Origin: Bacillota bacterium
GTDB lineage: Bacteria; Bacillota; Clostridia; TANB77; UBA1234
DNA: 64,000 nucleotides
Reading direction: 5' to 3'
Assembly: GCA_016280725.1 (NCBI GenBank)
Contig: JAEEHF010000036.1
Location: forward strand, 48,777 to 112,776
Below are positions 55,452 through 64,000 of this stretch, piece after piece. The first letter of the stretch is position 1. Every line of letters starts with the position of its first letter. Below the pieces are notes generated by a model, which had not been told where the DNA came from, ran no database searches, and saw nothing but the letters and a program-made list of their open reading frames with translations. The position numbers and the translations under genes are program-made.

Positions 55452-56817
55452 TTAGAATGTCTTTTCTATTGCTTCTCGAATTGTTCTAACACCTACAACT
55501 TCAATGTTTCCACTATATTTTATTTGTTTTAAAGTGCTTTGTGGAACAAAAATCTTTGAAAAGCCCATTCTATCCGCTTCTTTAACTCTTTTTTCTATTT
55601 GGCTTACACTTCTAATTTCGCCTGTAAGTCCTACTTCCCCAACAACTACAAGGTCTTTTGATATTGGCATATTCTTATAACTAGACGCTATTGAAAGGGC
55701 TAAGCCTAAATCTGCTGCTGGCTCATCTACTTTTATGCCAGATACGATGTTTACATAAGCGTCTTGGTTAGATAAAGGAATCCCCGCTCTTTTTTCAAGT
55801 ACAGCAAGTAACAACACTAATCTATTAAACTCAACCCCTATTCCTGTCCTTCTAGCAAGTCCAAAAGAAGTTGGTGTAACTAATGCTTGCACCTCAATAA
55901 GCATTGTTCTTGTTCCTTCCAACGTTGCAATAACAACCGATCCTGATGGATTTCCCTCTCTATCCGAAATCATAATATCTGAAGGATCTAAGATTTCACA
56001 CATTCCTTCTTCACGCATTTCAAATAGACCTACTTCATTAGTTGAACCAAATCTGTTCTTAACTCCTCTTAATACCCTATATGAAAAATACCTTTCTCCT
56101 TCAATATATAATACTGCATCAACCATGTGCTCTAATACTCTTGGGCCCGCAATATTGCCATCCTTTGTAACATGACCTATGATAATCGTAGTAATATTTT
56201 GTTTTTTGCAGGTCATCATAATTTTTGCAGTTACTTCTCTTACCTGTGAAACACTTCCTGGAGCTGCTGTTATTTCATCGCTGTAAATTGTTTGAATAGA
56301 ATCTACAATTACAAGCGAAGGCTTTATATCCTCAATAGCTTGATCTATTAAAGTCATAGATGTTTCTCCAAGAAAAAATATATTATCATTATTTATTCCA
56401 AGTCTATCCGCACGCATCTTAATTTGTGAACCAGATTCTTCTCCTGAAACATACAGAATTGAACCTTCCAATTTAACTTTGTCACAAAGCTGCAAAATAA
56501 GGGTAGATTTACCTATTCCAGGCTCACCGCCAATTAGAACAAGAGAGCCTTGAACTAGCCCTCCGCCTAAAACTCTATCTAATTCTTCATATCCCGTTTT
56601 ATATCTTTCAAATTTATTTGTTTCAACATTGTTTAGTTTTAATACCTCAGCTTTTGTTGCATTAGTTCTTGCTCCGAAGTCCAGAAGTAGTTTTAGAATC
56701 TACAACCTTTTCTTCAAAAAATGAATTCCAAGCACCACATGCTGGACATTTTCCAAGCCACTTAGCGCTTTCGTTTCCACAACTATTACAAACAAAAACC
56801 GTCTTACTTTTTGCCAT
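55452..56817 (-). CDS. radA: DNA repair protein RadA, CGG +1 site
   Basis: RecA-like ATPase/helicase that promotes branch migration. The ORF with the catalytic core starts only at 56495. The N-terminal part lies in another frame from ATG 56817: [20 protein letters not shown] and CPACGAW, a C4 zinc finger (C10, C13, C24, C27). At codon 48 is CGG (56674-56676). Skipping its C gives [21 protein letters not shown], which leads without a stop to Walker [13 protein letters not shown] and the RadA motif [11 protein letters not shown]. The restored length is about 454 residues, normal for RadA. Confidence 0.93.
56673..56676 (-). other. Predicted CGGA recoding site, radA
   Basis: The context is GGA CTT CGG AGC AAG AAC TAA. 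The required reading is GGA CTT (CGGA) GCA AGA ACT, which joins the zinc finger to the ATPase domain with no gap. Confidence 0.9.
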
Positions 56818-56859
56818 CTTTCTTCCTTTCAGAGACTTGAAAGTGCATCTTAAAAGTCC

Positions 56860-58597
56860 CTATCTTAATTTACTACCAACTATTATATATAGTGCATGGC
56901 TCCATGAAAGCCCTACCACCCATGCTGGCTTCCCCGTTTCTTTATCAATTTGCTCTGCCAAGAATCCTTTGTCATCCGCATGATTAGTTACCCAATTATA
57001 TAGCTCTCTCGCTTTTTCTTTATTTCCAATTTCCAAATAATACATTGCAAGCCAAAGAGAAGAAATAATCCAAGCATTTCCGCCATTATATATATCATCT
57101 TTATACCTTAAATATCCACCACTACTTGTTAATAGTTCGTTTTCAATTCTATTAACAGAATTATTTACTACAACATCATTTGCATCAAAAACATCAAATG
57201 GAACAACTGCGCCTAATACTGACACATCAGTATTTGAATTATATCTGCTTCTCTTTAAAAGGCCATTTTCAACAAATTGATTTTTAATGCTTTCAAGCAC
57301 TTTAGGTTGAATCATATCAATTTCACAAACAAGATGATTATATTTATCAAAGTCTTTTAATATACTTCTAGCAGATTCAAATCCCTTATAAATAGCTGCG
57401 TTTGAATATAAGTGAGTATCTTTTCTTTCTTCCCAAATGTCATAGCATGGTTTTGAAATGAAATTTTCATCAAGAAATTCAATCATTCCTTGAGTTGCCT
57501 TTTCAACAATAGGTGCAAAATCCATTTTGTTTTCTAAATCACCAATTCCAATAATTATAGATGCTGTTTCATCAATTTGAAGTCCCCACGATGGAGCTAA
57601 GTTTCCATCAGAATAATATCTTTGTTCAAATAGTCCATTAGGAAGTTGTGTACTTTCTGCCCAAACCGAATAAAACTTATTTACCATATCTTCCATGCCC
57701 AAAAGAAGCATTGCTTTGTTAATAAATAATGCATCCCTCGGCCAACAATATCCATAACGACCACACTTTGTAAATTCTTCATCAACATCCGGACTAGCAA
57801 GAACTGCTCCGGTATCTCTATTTGAAAGCAGTGCATACATCAAAATAGTTCTTTCAATAATATCTAATTCTTTATTCGAAAAAGTTTTATTTCCAACATA
57901 GTAGTTTAGATGTCTTTCTAAGTATTCTCTCCAATATTTCTTTACATTACTATACTCTTCATCCTCATTAAATGCTTTAACTTCTTCAATCCTTTTCAAA
58001 CAATTCTTTAGCGTTTTTTCCAAGGATATATATATACAAATCTCTCTATTTGATTCATATAAAATAGCACTACAATCGGACATCCCTATGTAGTCATCAC
58101 TATTACTCGAATTATCCATAATACTTTTGCCATCATTTATCTGAAGCTTTTCTATTTTAGTCTTAGAAATTGTTGTAAAGTACAATTCCTGTGCATACTG
58201 TACAAGTGCATTATCTATACACATTCCGCGAAACAAGCTTGTCTTTATTCGAGTTAAGTTTTGAAATGATTACAGTTTTAAGTGGTTGATTACACTTTAT
58301 TTTTCTTACTAAAACATCACTATTTATTAGAACATAATCTTTAACAAGTATTTCTACATCACTGTTTTTTAATTTAGTAAACAAAACATTACCATCATAA
58401 TATTGATTAACAGTTTCCGAATCTTTAAGCCACAATGTTTCGTTTGAAGAGTCTTTAACAAAGCCAATACTGTACGTATCGACATTTTGATAATAATCAA
58501 TATTGGGATAATAAAGCCTTAGTAGTTCGGCCTTCTCATTAATGCACGCAAGCATTTTGCCATTTCCAACTATGGCATTATTGAAATACTTAGTCAT
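56860..58597 (-). CDS. Glycoside hydrolase family 15-like protein (glucoamylase/trehalase type), CGG +1 site
   Basis: The first 123 codons (MTKYFNNAIVGNGKMLACIN... to KDKLVS) reach in-frame CGG (58226-58228), then stop five codons on. Skipping the C gives V-S-G-MCIDNALVQYAQELY and continues to 56860, about 578 residues. The core has SNRDTGAVLASPDVDEEF, GRYGYCWPRDALF and QIDETASIIIGIGDL, the (alpha/alpha)6-barrel motifs of GH15 enzymes. The N-terminal beta domain fits too. It is next to pgi, consistent with glucose metabolism. Confidence 0.85.
58225..58228 (-). other. Predicted CGGA recoding site, GH15 gene
   Basis: The context is GTT TCG CGG AAT. The required reading is GTT TCG (CGGA) ATG TGT ATA, giving V-S-G-M-C-I. 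Confidence 0.88.
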
Positions 58598-58618
58598 TTA
58601 TCATTTGCTCCTTATGTT

Positions 58619-59863
58619 TTATTTTCCTAGTAATTTAAACATCTCGCTTTTGTATGCCTCAACGCCAGGCTGATTAAATGGATTAACTCCTAAAAGGTAT
58701 CCTGAAACAGCGCAAGCCTTCTCAAAAAAGTAAATTAACCATCCTAAGTTAAATTCATCAAGTTTTTCAATTTTAATTAAAATATTCGGCACCTCACCAT
58801 CTACATGTGCCTTAATTGTTCCTTCCATGGCCATATGATTTACTTCGTTTAAGCTTTTGCCCGTCAAAAAATCAAGTTCAACACTCTTTTGAGCTGGCAC
58901 TTTATAATCCCTATATGGATTTTCAATATCAATTACTGTCTCAAAAAGGATTTTTTGCCCATCTTGAATATACTGGCCCATAGAGTGAAGATCAGCCGTA
59001 TTGTCTACTCCAGCTGGAAATATTCCCTTACCATCTTTTCCTTCACTTTCACCAAAAAGCTGTTTCCACCATTCTGTGAAATAATGAAGTTTTGGTTCGT
59101 AATTAACCATTAATTCAATATTTTTTCCTTTTTTAAGAAGTGTATTTCTAATAATTGCATAAGTATATGCTTCATTATCTGGAAGATTTTCATATTTTTG
59201 CATCGCTTGCAATGCTCCAAGCATTAAGCTATCTATATTAATTCCTGCAACTGCAATTGGAAGAAGTCCAACTGGTGTAAGCACAGAGTAACGACCTCCT
59301 ATATTATCTGGAACCGTAAAAGACTCATAGTTTTCCTCAATTGCTTCTTTTTTAAGAAGTCCTTTTTCTCTATCTGTAGTAACATATATTCTATTCCTTG
59401 CCTCTTCAGCGCCATATTTTTCAATTAACTTTTGCTTAAAAATGCTAAAAGCTATAGCAGGTTCTGTTGTAGTTCCAGACTTTGATATAACGTTTATTGA
59501 AAAGTCACTATCTCCTATAAACTCTAGTAAATCATTTAGATAATCCGGGCTCATGTTATTTCCCGCAAAAAGGACATTTTTTTGTCTAAAAGAATGCGAC
59601 AATGCCTCGATTACGGCTCTTGCACCCAAATATGACCCTCCTATTCCAATTACAACTAAATAATCTGAATCACGACGAATTTTGTTAGCACAAGTTTTTA
59701 TTCTTTCAATTTCATCTTTATCATATTCTAAATTTACCCAACCAAGAAAGTCTGAGCCCTCACCCGTTCTGTCATTTATCATGTTATGAATATCCTGTAT
59801 ACGCTTTGAAAGCTTCTTAATATCGCTATCTGTAACGAACGAATTTTCATATATCAATTCCAT
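58619..59863 (-). CDS. pgi: Glucose-6-phosphate isomerase
   Basis: Glycolytic isomerase, 414 residues, the shorter bacterial type. Motifs are [13 protein letters not shown] (about 72-84), [29 protein letters not shown] and QYIQDGQKI. Six out-of-frame CGG and none in frame. Confidence 0.95.
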   Translation of the reverse strand: MELIYENSFVTDSDIKKLSKRIQDIHNMINDRTGEGSDFLGWVNLEYDKDEIERIKTCANKIRRDSDYLVVIGIGGSYLGARAVIEALSHSFRQKNVLFAGNNMSPDYLNDLLEFIGDSDFSINVISKSGTTTEPAIAFSIFKQKLIEKYGAEEARNRIYVTTDREKGLLKKEAIEENYESFTVPDNIGGRYSVLTPVGLLPIAVAGINIDSLMLGALQAMQKYENLPDNEAYTYAIIRNTLLKKGKNIELMVNYEPKLHYFTEWWKQLFGESEGKDGKGIFPAGVDNTADLHSMGQYIQDGQKILFETVIDIENPYRDYKVPAQKSVELDFLTGKSLNEVNHMAMEGTIKAHVDGEVPNILIKIEKLDEFNLGWLIYFFEKACAVSGYLLGVNPFNQPGVEAYKSEMFKLLGK

Positions 59864-60092
59864 TTACATACATCCTTCCATCTTTGGTATAAAAGCAATC
59901 TCATATGATGAATTCCATAAAAAATTATATCATATGCACATTTATTAAACAAATTTCATTTATATATATTTAAATGTAAAAAATTCTGTAAACTATTTTT
60001 CTTTTTCTATTGATTTATTATAAAACCTATGTTATTATGTCTACTGCTTCAATATTTTTCCTTATCGACCACAAATGTGAGGAGGTATCCCA

Positions 60093-60857
60093 ATGAAGAA
60101 GGTCCTGTCACTGGTTCTAGGTCTCATCATGCTTTGCACCTGTAGTGTGGCTCTTGCTGTGAACGGTAACGACTGCGAGGGCGAGTACGAGTACTACGAG
60201 ACTGGTTCTGCTACTTTCCTCCTGGATAATAGCGGACGAATTGCCGGACTTTTGAAGCCCAACGAGAATCTTGGAAAGCTTTCTTTCCAGCGCACTAATA
60301 AGTGCTCTCCTACAAAGCTTGAGGATGGCATGGCTTATCGCCGGCGCAAGCTGGTTCAGGTTGAACTGGATAACAACAATTTCGTCGTAAGGGGCGGAAC
60401 AAGGCTCGATATTACTGTTGCTCTGACCCGTCTTGACCTGGTTCAGGATGTTCTTGGTGAAGATTTCACCGTTAAGGACATCATTGATGCTACAATCTAT
60501 ACCCCGTGCATTAATCCGCCGTGCGGACGTGTCTATGCTGGTCACCAATTCCTTGGGGCTGGTTCCCAGAGAATTAAAGTGGGTGTTGTAATCTTCAAGA
60601 ATTGTAAGGTTCTTGACCTTTATGTTGGATACTTTGACTGCGATTGCATTCTTGATCTGGGGTTCAGAGCTGCACCGAATAAGCAGCAGGAAGAGACTCA
60701 CGATTATTGCGATGAATTCTATCCCTGCGACCCTGGCTGTGGACTTCCTTGCATCGAGGTAACTACAGAGGTCACAACTGAAACTGTCGTAACTACGACT
60801 ACTACGACAACTACTACTGTCTCTACTGGAGACTGTGGCGGTTGCGGTGGATGCTAA
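60093..60857 (+). CDS. Secreted Cys- and Thr-rich protein, foreign-like codon use
   Basis: 254 residues. A signal peptide (MKKVLSLVLGLIMLCTCSVALA, 1-22) precedes a mature domain with paired Cys (CINPPCGRVY, FDCDCILDLGF), a C-terminal Cys/Pro segment (DEFYPCDPGCGLPCIEV), a Thr-rich run of about 25 residues and a terminal GDCGGCGGC. The gene is GC-richer than neighbours with many CTT/CTG/CTC codons. Codon 84 is CGG (60342-60344) within YRRRKL. Skipping it would stop the protein about 16 codons later. GAGGAGG precedes the ATG. Function is unknown. Confidence 0.75.
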   Translation: MKKVLSLVLGLIMLCTCSVALAVNGNDCEGEYEYYETGSATFLLDNSGRIAGLLKPNENLGKLSFQRTNKCSPTKLEDGMAYRRRKLVQVELDNNNFVVRGGTRLDITVALTRLDLVQDVLGEDFTVKDIIDATIYTPCINPPCGRVYAGHQFLGAGSQRIKVGVVIFKNCKVLDLYVGYFDCDCILDLGFRAAPNKQQEETHDYCDEFYPCDPGCGLPCIEVTTEVTTETVVTTTTTTTTTVSTGDCGGCGGC

Positions 60858-60859
60858 CT

Positions 60860-60897
60860 AAAAAGGACGCTCCCTTAACGGGGAGCGCCTTTTTATT
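60860..60897. terminator. Terminator between the 60093-60857 gene and alr
   Basis: The stem GGACGCTCCC pairs with GGGGAGCGCC around TTAAC and is flanked by A and T runs, serving two convergent genes. Confidence 0.85.
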
Positions 60898-61969
60898 TAA
60901 AAATTCTTTTTACTCTTGGCATCATTGATGCGATAATATCATAATTTACTGTTCCAATACTATCTGCCATTTCTTCAATTGTGTATAATTCATTATCCCA
61001 TAGATAGACGTCAGTTCCAACTTTAACATCCTTAACCCCGGAAACATTTATCATTATACTGTCCATGCATACAGAACCAACAACTGGAACTTTTACTCCA
61101 TTTATTACAGCAAATGCTTTATTAGTTAAAGCTCTTTTATATCCATCAGCATATCCAATTGGAACTGTTGCAAGCATAATATCTTCAGGCGCCTTGTATT
61201 TTCTAGAATAGCCAATAGACTCGCCTTTCTTAACCTCTTTAAGGAAAATAACTTTGCTTTTTAAAGTTGCAACCGGCTTTACATGTATCTTTTCAAGAGC
61301 ATGTTCAAATGGCTCATATCCATATATAATGATTCCTGGCCTAATTAAATTAGATACTCCATCATCATAATTCAAAATTCCACATGAGGCAGAAGAGTGA
61401 ATATATTTTATAGTATCAAAATTATTTTTCACTATTTCAACTGCTTTCTTAAAAGTATCTAACTGCATCTTAGTATAATCATCGTCAAAATCTGCAGAAG
61501 AAAGATGGGTATAAACACCTTCAACGTAGATACAATTTGAAGATTTAATTAGTTTAATATAATCTTCAAGTTCTTCTAGTTTAATTCCTGTTCTATTCAT
61601 TCCAGTCTCAATTTCAAGATGAACAGTTAGTTTTTTATTTAGTTTTATTACTTTCTCAAGAAAAGATCTATCACTAAGTCCAATTGTAACATTATATTTA
61701 GAGATATTATCTATATCGTCCTCATAAGGCTGATTTAATACAAAAATCTCTTTTTCAAAGCCAATATTTCTAATTTCAATAGCCTCATCGCAAGTTGCAA
61801 CTGCCACGATTTCAAATAAATTCATCGCTTCTAGATTTCTATTTAAGTATGTACCATAAGCCTCTGCCTTAACAACAGGCATTATAGTTTTACTACCTGC
61901 AAATGTTTGTATTTCTTTTACATTTTCCTTAAATCTATTTAAATCTATCTCCAATACAGTTGGTCGCAT
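60893..61969 (-). CDS. alr: Alanine racemase
   Basis: PLP enzyme that makes D-alanine for peptidoglycan. 358 residues. The PLP lysine lies in MPVVKAEAYGTY (about 30-41). The second active site part is TVPIGYADGYKRALTN with Tyr, and SVCMDSIMINV follows. The usual KANAYGHG is KAEAYGTY here, with a short deletion after it. D-Ala ligase is not in the window. Confidence 0.88.
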   Translation of the reverse strand: MRPTVLEIDLNRFKENVKEIQTFAGSKTIMPVVKAEAYGTYLNRNLEAMNLFEIVAVATCDEAIEIRNIGFEKEIFVLNQPYEDDIDNISKYNVTIGLSDRSFLEKVIKLNKKLTVHLEIETGMNRTGIKLEELEDYIKLIKSSNCIYVEGVYTHLSSADFDDDYTKMQLDTFKKAVEIVKNNFDTIKYIHSSASCGILNYDDGVSNLIRPGIIIYGYEPFEHALEKIHVKPVATLKSKVIFLKEVKKGESIGYSRKYKAPEDIMLATVPIGYADGYKRALTNKAFAVINGVKVPVVGSVCMDSIMINVSGVKDVKVGTDVYLWDNELYTIEEMADSIGTVNYDIIASMMPRVKRIFK

Positions 61970-62035
61970 ATTCTATCACCTCAAAAACAAATTTTACACT
62001 ATTATATATCAAATTTTTAAATCAAGCACTAAAAA

Positions 62036-62065
62036 AGACATTACTATTTTGCAATAGTAATGTCT
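62036..62065 (-). terminator. Terminator after the DUF2344 gene
   Basis: The perfect stem AGACATTACTATT / AATAGTAATGTCT with a T-rich tail on the minus strand follows the stop at 62072. Confidence 0.8.
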
Positions 62066-62071
62066 ATATAA

Positions 62072-62728
62072 CTAATCTATTTTCAAATACTTTCTATGAA
62101 TATTGTAATCATCAAGTTCTTCTTCTGGAATGATGCTTTTAATTATTTGAATTAGATAATTAGGATTCAAATTGTTTTTGCTTCCAGCTAAACAATGAAC
62201 AGATAAAACTATAGTATTATAATTTAAGTCCTTAACATTATAATCCAAAATCAATGGCTTAATATTAATACTTTCTTCCTTGCCATCTTTTGAATTTTTA
62301 TTAGCAATTATTTCATCTTTTGAAAAAGCATCATTTATGCAACTAACATATTCTTTAATTCTATCTGTACTTATCATCAAATTAATCTCATATGTTGCTT
62401 CTGTGACTAAAGACATAAGTCCTTTGACTTTTTCAAACTTTTCACAAGTAAGAATTTTAAAGCCATCAGGAAATGATTTATTTAATTCATTAATGACTTC
62501 CTTAGTATCCACGTCACCATTAAGCTCTAAATCAAAGTATTCACATTCCGAAGTTACACCAACAGCAAGCGGAAGAGCAAAGGCAAGTTGCACTCTTGGA
62601 TTGAACCCACTAGAAAATTTAATAGGAAGGTTAGTTTTCTTTATACATCTAGTAAAAGTACGCATAGTATCTAGATGGCCAATATATTTTACTTCATCTC
62701 TTTTTTCAAATTTCATTCTGTATATCAT
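62072..62728 (-). CDS. TIGR03936-type (DUF2344) radical-SAM-linked protein
   Basis: About 218 residues from MIYRMKFEKRDEVKYIGHLD, with AAGGAG just upstream. The longer ORF start overlaps the preceding gene. The opening KYIGHLDTMRTFTRCIKKTNLPIKFSSGFNP is the family hallmark. It always lies next to the TIGR03960 radical SAM gene, as it does here, overlapping its stop codon. The function is unknown, perhaps RNA modification. Confidence 0.88.
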   Translation of the reverse strand: MIYRMKFEKRDEVKYIGHLDTMRTFTRCIKKTNLPIKFSSGFNPRVQLAFALPLAVGVTSECEYFDLELNGDVDTKEVINELNKSFPDGFKILTCEKFEKVKGLMSLVTEATYEINLMISTDRIKEYVSCINDAFSKDEIIANKNSKDGKEESINIKPLILDYNVKDLNYNTIVLSVHCLAGSKNNLNPNYLIQIIKSIIPEEELDDYNIHRKYLKID

Positions 62729-62732
62729 ATAC

Positions 62733-64000
62733 TCACTCCTTGTTCTCAAAACAAACTCCACATCCAAATTTTGCAGCACCACATCCTGCACATTTTGCTC
62801 TGCAATTTGGAGTAACTATTTCATTCATAGCATTATTATATTCTTTTTTGAAGAAATCTTTTGTAACCATTATATTAATATGTTCCCAAGGAAGTACTTC
62901 ATCAAGAGGAATCTTTCTTCTTGAATAGAAAAATGGGTCTATATTGCAATCCTTAAATGCTTGCATCCATTTATCATAATCAAAAAATTCTCCCCAACTA
63001 TCAAACTTACATCCAAGTTCATGTGCTCTTAATAGTACTTTATTAAGCTTTCTATCGCCTTTAGCAAGCACAGCTTCTAGAGTTGAAGTTTTTGAGTCGT
63101 GCCAACTATACTTTATTGCTCTATTAGTTAGATTTGCTTTTAAGAACTCTTGCTTTTTATTAATTGTTTCAACATCATCTTGAGTGCACCATTGAAATGG
63201 AGTAAATGGCTTCGGAACAAATGTAGAAGTGCTTACAGTTACAACTAGACCCTTTGCTCTTTCATTTTTGGGAATAGAGTAATATACATCTACGATTTTA
63301 TTTGCTAAATCTACTATACCTTGCAAGTCATCATAAGTCTCTGTTGGAAGTCCAATCATAAAATATAACTTAACATTATTCCAACCGCTTCTAAAAGCAA
63401 GCTCACAACCTTTAAGTATATCTTCTTCTGTAATTCCTTTATTTATAACATCTCTTAATCTCTGAGTTCCAGCCTCGGGTGCAAATGTAAGTCCTGCTTT
63501 TCTAACATTACTTACTTCATCCATTAGCTTAAGACTTACTGAATCAATTCTAAGAGATGGAAGAGATAGGTTAACATTTCTTGGCTTAAAATCACAAATT
63601 AAATCATCTGCTAATTTGAAAAAATCTCTATAATCTGATGTAGATAATGAAGAAAGTGCAAGCTCTTCATAGCCAGTATTATTTATTAAATTCTTAGCGT
63701 TCTTTTCTAAAACTTCAACTGACTTTTCTCTTACTGGCCTATATAAAAATCCCGCTTGGCAAAATCTACATCCGCGAATACATCCTCTAAATATTTCAAG
63801 CATTGGTCTATCATGTACAACACTTAGGTATGGAACAATCCATTTTTCAGGGTAACTAACCTCATCTAAATTCTTTATGATTCTTTTTGTTACTATTTCT
63901 TTAGCGTTTTCATTATTTGTCTTTATACTCTTAATTGTATTATCATAATTGTATGTAACATCATAAAAAGAAGGAACATATACGCCTTCAATTTTTGATA
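62733..64000 (-). CDS. TIGR03960-type radical SAM protein, 5' part missing
   Basis: The visible part reads from SKIEGVYVPSFYDVTYNY at the right edge to the stop at 62733. The radical SAM Cys motif is MLEIFRGCIRGCRFCQAGF (Cys spaced C-x3-C-x2-C). An ordinary ORF reading starting at 63803 is too short because the frame continues to the window edge. The C-terminal part ends with a Cys-rich tail (NCRAKCAGCGAAKFGCGVC) that may bind a second Fe-S cluster. It is paired with the DUF2344 gene. Confidence 0.88.
   Translation of the reverse strand, partial: SKIEGVYVPSFYDVTYNYDNTIKSIKTNNENAKEIVTKRIIKNLDEVSYPEKWIVPYLSVVHDRPMLEIFRGCIRGCRFCQAGFLYRPVREKSVEVLEKNAKNLINNTGYEELALSSLSTSDYRDFFKLADDLICDFKPRNVNLSLPSLRIDSVSLKLMDEVSNVRKAGLTFAPEAGTQRLRDVINKGITEEDILKGCELAFRSGWNNVKLYFMIGLPTETYDDLQGIVDLANKIVDVYYSIPKNERAKGLVVTVSTSTFVPKPFTPFQWCTQDDVETINKKQEFLKANLTNRAIKYSWHDSKTSTLEAVLAKGDRKLNKVLLRAHELGCKFDSWGEFFDYDKWMQAFKDCNIDPFFYSRRKIPLDEVLPWEHINIMVTKDFFKKEYNNAMNEIVTPNCRAKCAGCGAAKFGCGVCFENKE

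Noticed and set aside
59864..60092. Regulatory RNA upstream of the 60093-60857 gene
   Set aside because: AT-rich DNA with no clear stem structure. Only the ribosome binding site before the ATG is supported.

Overview
This is a low-GC window whose gene content points to an uncultured member of the Bacillota, most likely Clostridia. The evidence is a dcw cluster (mraZ-rsmH-ftsL-spoVD-murE-mraY-ftsW), an hrcA-grpE-dnaK-dnaJ operon with CIRCE boxes, a sufCBDSU operon, recA/recN/recG/radA, a Spo0A-like regulator and AGGAGG-type ribosome binding sites. Nearly every gene is on the minus strand. Only three plus-strand genes were found, and no rRNA, tRNA, CRISPR array or transposase gene.

The main result is a recoding signal. 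Eight genes look broken by a frameshift: murJ, recN, a DUF402 gene, an ATP-grasp gene, ftsW (twice), rsmE, radA and a GH15 glucosidase. Each break is exactly at an in-frame CGG codon. Skipping the C, so that the four bases CGGN are read as one glycine (GGN), restores a full-length protein of normal family size. In recN the restored glycine is the Walker A glycine, and in rsmE it is the glycine of the SGR motif. A further in-frame CGG near the 3' end of murJ gives a natural stop when treated the same way. I checked every CGG on the coding strand of the remaining host-like genes by eye (about 150 occurrences) and found none in frame. CGG therefore appears to be unusable as a triplet and acts as an obligatory +1 frameshift, or as a CGGN quadruplet for glycine.

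Three single-gene units with visibly higher GC and different codon use (10189-10806, VanW-like 49015-49845, secreted 60093-60857) break the rule. Together they carry six in-frame CGG codons, and shifting there would truncate them. They look foreign, or are decoded differently, and are the main counter-evidence.

Layout: 1-4447 trmB (partial), a small membrane protein, murJ, scpA, punA, recX; 4490-7302 recA, recN; 7425-7631 a long hairpin element; 7674-10013 DUF402, U32 peptidase-like tRNA-modification protein, O-methyltransferase; 10189-10806 foreign-like gene; 10848-16477 sufU-S-D-B-C headed by a DtxR-family regulator with an operator-like dyad; 16659-25982 ATP-grasp gene and dcw cluster with MraZ boxes; 26208-28119 lipoprotein and copper-amine-oxidase-like surface protein; 28224-33203 secA, CMP-kinase-like, rpoZ, yicC, membrane protein; 33237-39099 rsmE, dnaJ, dnaK, grpE, hrcA, CIRCE; 39128-48784 degenerate HD protein, clpX, clpP, tig, phosphoesterase, tsaD, Spo0A-like, helD; 48870-50150 VanW-like gene between GGGGACAC repeats; 50147-59863 recG, two Q-rich paralogues, radA, GH15, pgi; 60093-64000 secreted Cys/Thr-rich protein, alr, DUF2344 and radical SAM genes.
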